Assembly (NCBI GenBank): GCA_030638385.1
Contig: DAOWES010000297.1
Coordinates: 1-5,423 of the forward strand
DNA length: 5,423 nucleotides
DNA from: Candidatus Cloacimonadota bacterium
GTDB taxonomy: Bacteria > Cloacimonadota > Cloacimonadia > Cloacimonadales > TCS61
Reading direction: 5' to 3'
Numbering within the stretch: the stretch's first letter is position 1; every line of letters starts with the position of its first letter. The notes beneath the pieces were generated by a model. That model was not told where the DNA came from. It did no database searches and was given only the letters and a program-made list of their open reading frames with translations. A program made the position numbers and the translations under genes. Of this stretch, positions 1-5,423 are shown piece by piece.

Positions 1-1031
1 AAATCACGAATTTTTCTCTCATCAAGATTATCGATAATTAATTTAAACAGAGATTCTTTTTTATCTTCTTTCAAGCTAGACAAAGCTGTTTGAACGGCAA
101 ATATTTTATTCACATAATAGCATTCATTTACTTCAAAGATAAAATGGCTCGCTATAAGTTCATTAATTGTTTTCTTGATTGTTTTATGTTTCCATACCTT
201 TGCAATAACTTCTAAATTAGCTTCTTCTGCTATCAGGAAAATAACCATCAAAAGCTCAATCTGTTCATTGGATAATTCTGCCAAACGTTCTGCGTGAATT
301 GTTACTACATTTATATTTTTATCCAGATAAGAGCTAAAATCAAGTTCCTCATTCCTCTTCGTGAATTTTTCCAATAAATATTCTACAATAAAAAGATTCC
401 CATCAGAGATCTCTTTTATTAGCTCACTTTCCTTTATGTATTGGTTTTCGCTATCCGATTTGATAGATTGAATAATTTTTCGCAAATCTTCAGCTTCCGG
501 TTTTAATATATTGTGAATATCAGCAAAGGCAAAAGCAGATTTGCGATTAAAAATAACAAATTTAACACTTACACTAACACAATATTCTACTAAATATTGA
601 ATAAAATCTACAGTATAACGATCTAATAGATAACCTTCATAAATTAGTACAGAAACAGGCTTGATAAGATCTTTATCAAAAAGGTATTCCGAAAGGAAGA
701 AAAAAAGATCATATTTCCGTTCAATTCCTTTTGTGCTTGCTTCAACAAGAATCTCTTCAAATTGATCTCGGGAAATATCTGAAACAAGTCTTAATACACC
801 AAACAGTTGATTATATTTAAATAAATTGGGTACAAACATCTTAAAATTGATTTTCTCAGAAAGTAATTCTTTATGTAAGTTTTGAAAAACATAAGTCTTA
901 CCACTTCCGGACTCGCCCACAACTTCGATAATCCCACTTTCATTTTTATGTAAACGAGTAATTATTTTTCTCGTCATACTATAATTAGCAGTAGCAAATG
1001 AAGACAGTATATCTCTTATCATTACACTCAT
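1..1031 (-). CDS. STAND/AAA_16-type P-loop ATPase, N-terminal part (3' end outside window)
   Basis: The frame is open from the start at 1031 to the window edge, giving 343 codons with no stop, so the C-terminus is missing. A clear Walker A motif, GESGSGKT, lies at residues 39-46. A Walker B-like segment, VLIYEG, follows at 128-133, with a further Asp at 137, as in AAA_16 proteins whose usual form is hhhEDhhhhD. A strand ending in NRK (162-164) sits where sensor 1 is expected. DGNLFIVEYLLEKF (210-223) matches the helical segment that usually reads GNPFFhxE. Residues 249-300 look like the winged-helix-type arm that follows the ATPase core in MalT-like and other STAND proteins. Such proteins are usually cytoplasmic signalling switches with a C-terminal TPR region and sometimes an HTH or cyclase output; which applies here cannot be seen. 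The second Walker B acidic residue is Gly, which may weaken hydrolysis. An in-frame TAG upstream rules out a longer start. The fold class is fairly sure, the role unknown. Confidence 0.8.
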   Translation of the reverse strand, partial: MSVMIRDILSSFATANYSMTRKIITRLHKNESGIIEVVGESGSGKTYVFQNLHKELLSEKINFKMFVPNLFKYNQLFGVLRLVSDISRDQFEEILVEASTKGIERKYDLFFFLSEYLFDKDLIKPVSVLIYEGYLLDRYTVDFIQYLVEYCVSVSVKFVIFNRKSAFAFADIHNILKPEAEDLRKIIQSIKSDSENQYIKESELIKEISDGNLFIVEYLLEKFTKRNEELDFSSYLDKNINVVTIHAERLAELSNEQIELLMVIFLIAEEANLEVIAKVWKHKTIKKTINELIASHFIFEVNECYYVNKIFAVQTALSSLKEDKKESLFKLIIDNLDERKIRD

Positions 1032-1043
1032 TTCTCCTTTCCT
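1032..1043 (-). promoter_or_regulatory. Purine-rich ribosome binding site of the ATPase gene; start ambiguous
   Basis: Reading on the minus strand, AGGAAAGGAGAA runs directly into ATG at 1031. The strongest Shine-Dalgarno match, AGGAG (1038-1034), is only 2 bases from that ATG but 11 bases from a second in-frame ATG at 1022. The weaker AGGA (1043-1040) is 8 bases from the first ATG. Initiation at 1031 is used here because it gives the longer protein and a reasonable spacing to AGGA. The 1022 start, three residues shorter, is equally plausible. Confidence 0.6.
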
Positions 1044-1059
1044 TTTAGATAAATACTAC

Positions 1060-1092
1060 CGTATAAGTTTTAATCCTCAAAATATCTGTCAA
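1060..1092 (-). promoter_or_regulatory. Possible promoter for the ATPase gene
   Basis: On the minus strand a perfect TTGACA hexamer lies at 1092-1087 and a TATACG hexamer at 1065-1060, followed by 28 bases to the ATG at 1031. The spacer is 21 bases, longer than the usual 16-18, so the pair is only a weak sigma70-type candidate. The 137-base gap after the glycosyltransferase makes an independent promoter reasonable. The -35 match is direct; its use as a promoter is inference. Confidence 0.3.
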
Positions 1093-1105
1093 CCAAGTTT
1101 TTTGT

Positions 1106-1126
1106 ATTGTAAAAAAGAATTACAAT
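1106..1126. repeat. Small inverted repeat upstream of the candidate promoter (operator-like dyad)
   Basis: ATTGTAA (1106-1112) and TTACAAT (1120-1126) are perfect 7-bp inverted arms around a 7-base A-rich spacer. The dyad lies 14 bases upstream of the TTGACA hexamer on the minus strand. Its size and position would fit a regulator binding site. It is very AT-rich, so chance occurrence is possible. No T-tract follows it in the minus transcript, so it does not look like a terminator. Confidence 0.3.
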
Positions 1127-1168
1127 CCGCCCCATTTCAAATCTGTATTAAAGACAAGATTTCAACTA

Positions 1169-2122
1169 TCATTTTATTTTTATATGGTTTAAAATAATCC
1201 TATTATCTAAAGAGTTCATGCAATTGAAGTGTATTAATGGACAGCTTTTTCCTCCATGAAGCGAACAAGGCTGGCAATTTGTATCAGCGCTAATCACAAT
1301 CGCATTATCATTTTGAGGAGCAAAACCCAACTTGGGATGAGTTGCCCCGAAAATGGCTATTTGTTTTTTTTGCAAAGCAGCTGCAATATGCATTGGTCCA
1401 CTATCATTTGAGATAATCAGATCCATTGCCTGAACGTAGTAGCAAAGCTGGTCTAGAGTAAGTTTTCCGCAATAATTTTCCAGTTTCCGAGCAGAGTCTG
1501 CCATCAATTGTTTAGCAAGGTCATTTTCGCTTTTCGAACCAAATATAAAAATTTTATAATCTTTCGGAAGCATTTCGATTAGTTCTACAAATTTGGCAGG
1601 AGGATATTGTTTGGTTTGATGTAGAGCACCCGGGAATATCCCGATCAGCTTATCAGATGATTTTTCTAAAACAAATTTTTGTGGATCAAGATACAATTTG
1701 GGTTTTAGATGCGGAAGATTGAGCGATAATTTATCTAAAGCAGAATAATAAAGTTCTACCGTAGATGAGATGGTTTTAGCGGTTTTATGCTGAACAATTT
1801 TTTTTCTTAACAAATGCTGTTTGCTATAGACAACCGTTTTTTTGGCATTAGAAAAAATTCTGATAATTGTTGTATTTAGCTTTGCATGAAGATCCAAGCA
1901 AAGATCATAATTTTCTTTGCGTAGTTTTTTTAGAATCTGCCAAGATTCATCCCAGCTATGAATGTTATCTATACAACCAAATTTACTTACAATGGTAGCA
2001 AAAGCAGGTTTAGTAATAAAATCTATCTGAGCTTGAGGATATTTATTACGCAGACTTTCGGCGATAGGTTGCGTAAGCACCACGTCGCCAATTGAACTTA
2101 AACGAATTAATAATATTTTCAT
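1169..2122 (-). CDS. Glycosyltransferase family 9, ADP-heptose:LPS heptosyltransferase type
   Basis: The 317-residue product fits the GT9 (WaaC/WaaF/WaaQ) family, which transfers heptose from ADP-heptose to lipid A-Kdo or the growing LPS inner core at the cytoplasmic face of the inner membrane. The N-terminus, MKILLIRLSSIGDVVLTQP, is the typical first strand and loop of the acceptor domain. Asp13 sits where WaaC has its proposed catalytic base. The C-terminal GT-B half shows GIFPGALHQTKQYP (161-174) and NDSGPMHIAAAL (239-250), the donor-binding signatures, then IFGATHP (257-263). A Cys cluster (Cys283, Cys286, Cys294, Cys301) occupies the C-terminal stretch where many family members also have conserved cysteines. 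Length is slightly short of the usual 320-350. No signal peptide or membrane segment is seen. The start is preceded by GGTG, 4 bases away. It follows alaS by 47 bases, so co-transcription is likely. Sequence alone does not tell heptosyltransferase I, II or III apart, and the sugar is inferred from the family. Confidence 0.9.
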   Translation of the reverse strand: MKILLIRLSSIGDVVLTQPIAESLRNKYPQAQIDFITKPAFATIVSKFGCIDNIHSWDESWQILKKLRKENYDLCLDLHAKLNTTIIRIFSNAKKTVVYSKQHLLRKKIVQHKTAKTISSTVELYYSALDKLSLNLPHLKPKLYLDPQKFVLEKSSDKLIGIFPGALHQTKQYPPAKFVELIEMLPKDYKIFIFGSKSENDLAKQLMADSARKLENYCGKLTLDQLCYYVQAMDLIISNDSGPMHIAAALQKKQIAIFGATHPKLGFAPQNDNAIVISADTNCQPCSLHGGKSCPLIHFNCMNSLDNRIILNHIKIK

Positions 2123-2161
2123 AAAACACCAAAAGGGGAGAATATCAGCCGATACTCTCCC
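2123..2161 (-). terminator. Intercistronic hairpin with T-tracts between alaS and the glycosyltransferase
   Basis: In the minus-strand transcript the arms at 2161-2151 and 2146-2136 form an 11-bp stem, starting with GGGAGA, around the 4-base loop GGCU. The single non-Watson-Crick position (2155/2142) is a G-U wobble in this transcript but an A-C mismatch in the plus transcript, so the structure favours minus-strand RNA. It is followed by C, four T, GGTG and four T, then the glycosyltransferase ATG. It resembles an intrinsic terminator after alaS with an interrupted U-tract, so partial read-through is plausible. The GGTG that would serve as ribosome binding site lies within the T-rich tail. 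Confidence 0.5.
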
Positions 2162-2169
2162 ACAAATTT

Positions 2170-4773
2170 TTAGATCTTTTCGATAATTCCGGGAACAGCT
2201 TTCACTGCTTGCGGAATCTTATCGACATCTTTCCCGCCGGCCATTGCCATATCCGGGCGTCCACCACCGCGACCACCAACTATTTGAGCAACTTCATTCA
2301 CGATTTTACCAGCTTGATATTTTGAGGTGAGATCTTTGCTAACAATGGTAACCACTGAAACTTTATCACCTACCTTTGCCACAATCACTCCAATACCGGA
2401 GCCTATTTTATCTTTCAGCTGATCTGCTATTGCACGCAATGCTTTGGAATCGCTAATTGCTAGCGAAGCAACCACAACTTTCACGCCATTGATTTCTGTA
2501 GATTTGGCTAAAATTTCATCAAGCTGAGAACCAACCGATTTTGCTTTAAACTTTTCAAGTTCTTTTTGCAATTTTTTGTTCTCATCTATTAATTTATGTA
2601 ATTTTTCTTTGGAAGATTTTCTGGGAGTATTCAGAATTCTAACAAATTCTTCGATCTCATCTTCCATTACATCGATATATTCTTCTGCTTTTTTACCGGT
2701 AACGGCCTCAATCCTTCTAACTCCCGAAGCAATTGATGATTCTGAGGTAATTTTGAATAAGCCAATTTCACCTGTGAAATTCAGATGAGTTCCGCCACAA
2801 AGTTCTTTGGAAAAATCTCCCATTGTAACTACGCGAACGTCATCTTCATATTTTTCGCCAAAGAGAGCTGTTGCGCCTTCTTTACGAGCGTTTTCGATAG
2901 ATTTTATTTCTGTTTGCACAGGTAAGCAGGCTCGAATTTGGGCATTAACAATCTTTTCAGCTAATTTAAGTTCTTGGCTATTTACTTGTTGGAAATGAGT
3001 AAAATCAAATCTTAGATAATCGGGATGAACCAAAGAACCTTTTTGCTGAACATGCTCACCCAAAACTTGCTGAAGAGCTTTGTGGAGTAAGTGAGTAGTT
3101 GTATGATTTCTGCCGATATTTTGGCGTCTTTCACCATTAATTTCTACCGTAAAATCATTTTCATTAATCTCACCACTTTTTAACTTTCCAATGTGGATAA
3201 AGAGATTTGCATCTTTTTGTACATTCTCCACCCAGATCTCACATTCATCATTAACAATCTTTCCGGAATCGGCAACTTGCCCACCTGACTCTGCATAAAA
3301 GGGTGTTTTATCCAAAACAATTCTTACATTATTTTCATCATCAATACTGTATTTTTGTATCTTTGCAACTGCTTTATGTGAGTTATAACCCACAAATTCT
3401 GTTGCTTGTGGTTCGCTAAAAATTACCCAATCAACATTCTCATTTGCCAGTACAAACTTCCCTGCTTCTCGTGCTCGCTTCTTTTGTTGCTCCATCTCTG
3501 CATCAAACCCTGCTTGATCAACAGTTAGAGCTTTCTCTTCGGCCATCACGCAAGTTAAATCCATTGGGAATCCATAAGTATCATAAAGCATAAATGCATC
3601 TTTTCCGCAAATCTCTTTGCCGGATAAGTTTTGCACAATTTCATTAAAGCGAGCGATCCCCTTATCTAGGGTCATATTAAATCTCTCTTCCTCTGCCTTA
3701 AGAATAAGTTTGACGTGAGCCTGTTTCTCTTTGAGCTCAATGAAATGATCTCCCATCTCTGCAACTACGGTATCTAACAAATCATGCATAAATGGTTTTT
3801 TAAGATTCAAAAGACGCCCATGACGAGCAGCTCGACGTAAAATTCTACGCAAAACATAACCTCGACCTTCATTGGAAGGCATTCCGCCATCTGCGATAGC
3901 AAAAGCAAGAGCTCTGATGTGATCTGCAATTATTCGATGTGAAACACCACGTTCATCCTGCTGATATTCCACTCCGGAAAGCTCAGCTATTTTATTTATT
4001 ATTGGAACAAATAAATCTGTATCATAATTTGAGGTTTTGCCTTGTAACACATGACAAAGACGTTCGAATCCGGCACCGGTATCCACATATTTGTATTCAA
4101 GAGGAGAAAGTGAACCATCTTCCTCTCGATAGAACTGCATAAACACTAAATTCCATAATTCAATATAACGATGACAATCTCCATTTACTTTACACTCATG
4201 CTCTTCATCATCGCCTAAGTGGCAAAAACCATCTCCCCGATCATAGTGAATCTCACTGCAAGGGCCACAAGGACCGACATTCCCCATCTCCCAAAAGTTG
4301 TCCTTATCTCCGTGATATTCGATATGACTATGATCAATATCTGTAATTGTTTTCCAAAGTTCAAATGCTTCGGCATCGCTTTCGTGTACCGTTGCATAAA
4401 GTTTATCTTTAGGAAGTTTCCAGACTTCGGTAAGTAATTCCCAAGCCCAGCTAATTGCTTCTTTCTTATAATAATCGCCAAAACTCCAGTTACCTAACAT
4501 CTCGAAAAAAGTGTGATGATAACCATCGCGTCCTACTTCTTCCAAGTCATTATGCTTTCCGCCGGCGCCAATACATTTCTGGCTATCTACTGTTCGTGGA
4601 TATTCAGCTTTTTTCTTTCCTAAAAAAATATCCTTAAACTGATTCATCCCTGCATTGGTAAACAATAATGTAGGATCATCAAGTGGAACTACAGAAGCAG
4701 ATTTAACTACTTTGTGCTGCTTATTTTCAAAAAAGTGTATAAATTCATCTCTTATCTCTTTACTATTTTTCAT
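2170..4773 (-). CDS. alaS: Alanine--tRNA ligase (alanyl-tRNA synthetase)
   Basis: This enzyme charges tRNA-Ala with alanine using ATP in the cytoplasm and hydrolyses mischarged Ser- or Gly-tRNA-Ala. At 867 residues it is full length for the family (E. coli 876). The class II catalytic core is intact: EIRDEFIHFFENKQH (6-20), HHTFFEMLGNWSFGDY (86-101, motif 2 region), GPCGPCSEIHYD (167-178), ELWNLVFMQF (205-214) and VDTGAGFERL (230-239, motif 3). The editing domain keeps all four zinc ligands, His557 and His561 in HTTTH plus Cys659 and His663 in CGGTH. Residues about 700-745 are charged and probably coiled coil. The C-Ala domain ends with GGRGGGRPDMAMAGG (833-847). An insertion at 181-203 carries Cys184, His185, His192, Cys194, Cys200 and His201, reminiscent of FCB-type enzymes. 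The start matches the conserved N-terminus and has GAGG 5 bases upstream. No T-box or other tRNA-responsive leader is recognisable. Identification is essentially certain. Confidence 0.99.
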   Translation of the reverse strand: MKNSKEIRDEFIHFFENKQHKVVKSASVVPLDDPTLLFTNAGMNQFKDIFLGKKKAEYPRTVDSQKCIGAGGKHNDLEEVGRDGYHHTFFEMLGNWSFGDYYKKEAISWAWELLTEVWKLPKDKLYATVHESDAEAFELWKTITDIDHSHIEYHGDKDNFWEMGNVGPCGPCSEIHYDRGDGFCHLGDDEEHECKVNGDCHRYIELWNLVFMQFYREEDGSLSPLEYKYVDTGAGFERLCHVLQGKTSNYDTDLFVPIINKIAELSGVEYQQDERGVSHRIIADHIRALAFAIADGGMPSNEGRGYVLRRILRRAARHGRLLNLKKPFMHDLLDTVVAEMGDHFIELKEKQAHVKLILKAEEERFNMTLDKGIARFNEIVQNLSGKEICGKDAFMLYDTYGFPMDLTCVMAEEKALTVDQAGFDAEMEQQKKRAREAGKFVLANENVDWVIFSEPQATEFVGYNSHKAVAKIQKYSIDDENNVRIVLDKTPFYAESGGQVADSGKIVNDECEIWVENVQKDANLFIHIGKLKSGEINENDFTVEINGERRQNIGRNHTTTHLLHKALQQVLGEHVQQKGSLVHPDYLRFDFTHFQQVNSQELKLAEKIVNAQIRACLPVQTEIKSIENARKEGATALFGEKYEDDVRVVTMGDFSKELCGGTHLNFTGEIGLFKITSESSIASGVRRIEAVTGKKAEEYIDVMEDEIEEFVRILNTPRKSSKEKLHKLIDENKKLQKELEKFKAKSVGSQLDEILAKSTEINGVKVVVASLAISDSKALRAIADQLKDKIGSGIGVIVAKVGDKVSVVTIVSKDLTSKYQAGKIVNEVAQIVGGRGGGRPDMAMAGGKDVDKIPQAVKAVPGIIEKI

Positions 4774-4782
4774 ATTTTCCTC
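4774..4782 (-). promoter_or_regulatory. Ribosome binding site of alaS
   Basis: On the minus strand GAGG (4782-4779) is followed by AAAAT and then the alaS ATG, a 5-base spacing. It supports the start chosen from the conserved AlaRS N-terminus. Confidence 0.75.
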
Positions 4783-4880
4783 AACGATATCTTTTGTAGC
4801 ATAACCACTACTATTTATTTAATTTGTGTAAAAATCGTTTTATTAATTTTTCTGTAAAGTAGAAAAGTGTGAAAAGAAAA

Positions 4881-4925
4881 TGTAACCCTGAGGAGTCATC
4901 CAGAGCGGAGACGAAGGATGTCTCA
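4881..4925. repeat. Degraded intergenic repeat, CCCTGAGGAGTC type, with small stem
   Basis: The segment begins TGTAACCCTGAGGAGTCATC and continues with AGAGCGGAGACGAAGGATG. It resembles the TGTCA(C/T)CCTGAG...GGAGTCGAAGGAT intergenic repeats that I recall as widespread in Bacteroidetes and related genomes. CATCC (4897-4901) and GGATG (4916-4920) can pair as a short stem. The family resemblance is from memory; the stem is visible directly. Confidence 0.5.
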
Positions 4926-4934
4926 TTTCATCAA

Positions 4935-4990
4935 TCCAATATAGACATTTCATGGGAACAACGTGCGAGAATTCCTCAATGTGACGAGAT
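4935..4990. repeat. 56-bp direct repeat, copy 1
   Basis: This copy starts TCCAATATAGACATTTCATG and ends CCTCAATGTGACGAGAT. It matches copy 2 (5222-5277) at 52 of 56 positions with no gaps; differences are at repeat positions 18, 21, 25 and 48. Both contain ACGTGCGAGAATTCCTCAATG. It lies immediately after the CCCTGAGGAGTC-type segment and may be the other half of the same composite element. Confidence 0.9.
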
Positions 4991-5000
4991 GAAAAAGAGC

Positions 5001-5037
5001 AACCACAAAGACCCGAAGGCACTAAGAGCACAAAGAA
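5001..5037. repeat. Degenerate short tandem repeat, CACAAAGA type
   Basis: After AAC, units of about 9 bases follow one another: CACAAAGAC, a shorter CCGAAGG, CACTAAGAG and CACAAAGAA. This is the decayed form of the ACCACAAAGGACACAAAG intergenic repeat, which is common in many environmental bacterial genomes. It accounts for the peptide-like HKDPKALRAQRR string in one plus-strand frame. No function is assigned. Confidence 0.5.
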
Positions 5038-5076
5038 GATATGTGAGTCTAATTTAAACAGATACAAAATTAATTT

Positions 5077-5129
5077 TTAGGGAACTTCGTGTAAGCCATA
5101 GGCTTATAAATCTTAGGGATTTCGTGGTG
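5077..5129. repeat. Repeat pair TTAGGGA(A)(C)TTCGTG flanking a short hairpin
   Basis: TTAGGGAACTTCGTG (5077-5091) recurs as TTAGGGATTTCGTG (5113-5126). Between them TAAGCC (5092-5097) and GGCTTA (5101-5106) form a perfect 6-bp stem around ATA, extendable by a G-T and a T-A pair. The TTCGTGGTG end is the reverse complement of the ACCACGAA style of intergenic repeat, that is, the same family as the CACAAAG tract at 5001-5037 but inverted. Confidence 0.6.
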
Positions 5130-5156
5130 AAAAAAAACAAGTTACCTCAAAAAGCG

Positions 5157-5173
5157 ATCTCGTCTTTCTGAGA
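5157..5173. repeat. Partial inverted copy of the end of the 56-bp repeat
   Basis: The reverse complement of this segment is TCTCAGAAAGACGAGAT, which matches CCTCAATGAGACGAGAT at the end of the 56-bp repeat copy 2 (5261-5277) at 13 of 17 positions, with the last 8 bases identical. It could be the inverted end of a further decayed element. The short match makes this tentative. Confidence 0.3.
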
Positions 5174-5221
5174 CACTCTTTCTACTAATCTAACGAAAAA
5201 TCTACTTAATAATTGTTTTAG

Positions 5222-5277
5222 TCCAATATAGACATTTCGTGAGAATAACGTGCGAGAATTCCTCAATGAGACGAGAT
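5222..5277. repeat. 56-bp direct repeat, copy 2
   Basis: This is the second copy of the repeat at 4935-4990, identical at 52 of 56 positions and in the same orientation, 231 bases downstream of copy 1. Unlike copy 1 it is not preceded by a CCCTGAGGAGTC segment. Instead an inverted fragment of the repeat end lies about 50 bases before it. Confidence 0.9.
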
Positions 5278-5303
5278 AGAAACGAGTCGTAAAATAAAAA
5301 TTA

Positions 5304-5423
5304 ACCACGGATTGGTGTACTTGGGAGCATTAACACAAATAATAAGTTTTTAGGCGACAATACGTATTGTCGCCTAAAAACTTATTATTTGTGTTAATGC
5401 TCCCAAGTACACCAATCCGTGGT
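5304..5423. repeat. Perfect spacerless 120-bp palindrome at the window end
   Basis: The arms 5304-5363 and 5364-5423 are exact reverse complements over 60 bases with no loop; the centre is AATAC|GTATT, between positions 5363 and 5364. The outer end reads ACCACGGATTGGTG on one side and CACCAATCCGTGGT on the other. The last paired base is the last base of the window, so the palindrome may continue. Base 5303 is A, so a T would be expected next if it does. The outer ACCACGGATT and the TTAACACAAAT within the arm resemble the ACCACGGATTAACACAGAT intergenic repeats. Either a fold-back assembly or amplification artefact at a contig end, or a genuine structure such as a replicated hairpin telomere, would give this pattern. 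Confidence 0.95.

Larger units (their letters stand above)
4774..5423. other. Long non-coding stretch upstream of alaS: AT-rich leader, decayed repeats, terminal palindrome
   Basis: About 650 bases hold no credible gene. Positions 4774-4880 are an AT-rich leader of alaS. TTTACA hexamers occur there on the minus strand, but none is paired with a good -10 at normal spacing, so I do not call a promoter. From 4881 to about 5290 the DNA is a mosaic of degraded interspersed repeat pieces, listed separately. Positions 5304-5423 are a perfect palindrome. The short open frames across the repeats (for example plus-strand 4869-5057) have no ribosome binding site and are composed of repeat sequence. Confidence 0.8.

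Noticed and set aside
1139..1162. Inverted repeat AAATCT/AGATTT just downstream of the glycosyltransferase stop as a terminator
   Set aside because: The stem is only 6 A/T-rich pairs with a long loop, and in the minus transcript it is followed by GAAATGGGG, not a U-tract.
2576..4637. Several short plus-strand and minus-strand frames inside alaS
   Set aside because: All lie inside the well-supported alaS frame, lack ribosome binding sites and show no recognisable domains.
4774..4880. Promoter or T-box leader for alaS
   Set aside because: TTTACA hexamers occur, but no -10 of good quality lies 16-18 bases downstream, and no T-box sequence or stem architecture is recognisable in this short AT-rich leader.
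4869..5057. A 62-codon open frame on the plus strand upstream of alaS
   Set aside because: It is made of degraded repeat sequence (CCTGAGGAGTC, CACAAAG types), has no convincing ribosome binding site, and gives a peptide of the repeat-derived HKDPKALRAQRR kind.
4843..5067. A 74-codon open frame on the minus strand over the same region
   Set aside because: It covers the same repeats on the opposite strand, shows no family motifs, and its codons reflect repeat composition rather than a gene.
4935..5277. CRISPR array, because of two similar direct repeats
   Set aside because: Only two copies, 231 bases apart, with unequal and repeat-filled intervening sequence and no cas genes; the copies also differ from each other.

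Overview
The window is an AT-rich bacterial segment with three protein-coding genes, all read on the minus strand, so transcription runs from high to low coordinates. In that order they are: alanyl-tRNA synthetase (alaS, complete), a family 9 glycosyltransferase of the ADP-heptose:LPS heptosyltransferase type (complete), and a P-loop ATPase of STAND/AAA_16 character whose 3' end runs off the window at position 1. The heptosyltransferase-type enzyme implies a Gram-negative envelope with lipopolysaccharide. The AlaRS motif 3 region (GAGFERLC with a downstream SNYDTD) and its Cys/His-containing insertion before the ELWN motif resemble forms I associate with the FCB superphylum. The degraded intergenic repeats (CCCTGAGGAGTC, AACCACAAAG and TTCGTGGTG types) are also common in that group. 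A member of that group or a related candidate phylum such as Cloacimonadota is my best guess. It is recalled from family knowledge, not tested, and species cannot be assigned.

Layout from right to left. Positions 4774-5423 (about 650 bases) hold no credible gene. This stretch has a short AT-rich leader upstream of alaS, then a cluster of decayed interspersed repeats, including two 56-bp direct copies with 52 identical positions. It ends in a perfect, spacerless 120-bp palindrome that closes exactly on the last base of the window. alaS occupies 4773-2170. Only 47 bases separate it from the glycosyltransferase (2122-1169), and these contain an 11-bp hairpin that abuts the glycosyltransferase ribosome binding site. 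A 137-base gap then precedes the ATPase gene (1031 to beyond 1). That gap holds a TTGACA hexamer, a small dyad and a strong purine-rich ribosome binding site, so the ATPase may have its own promoter.

The genes do not form an obvious pathway. alaS is a housekeeping translation gene, the glycosyltransferase probably builds the LPS core, and the ATPase is probably a signalling or regulatory protein whose effector region lies outside the window. The two genes nearest each other are likely co-transcribed with partial termination between them. The most notable object is the terminal palindrome. It is most simply a fold-back artefact at a contig end, but it also has the geometry of a replicated hairpin telomere and deserves a direct check.
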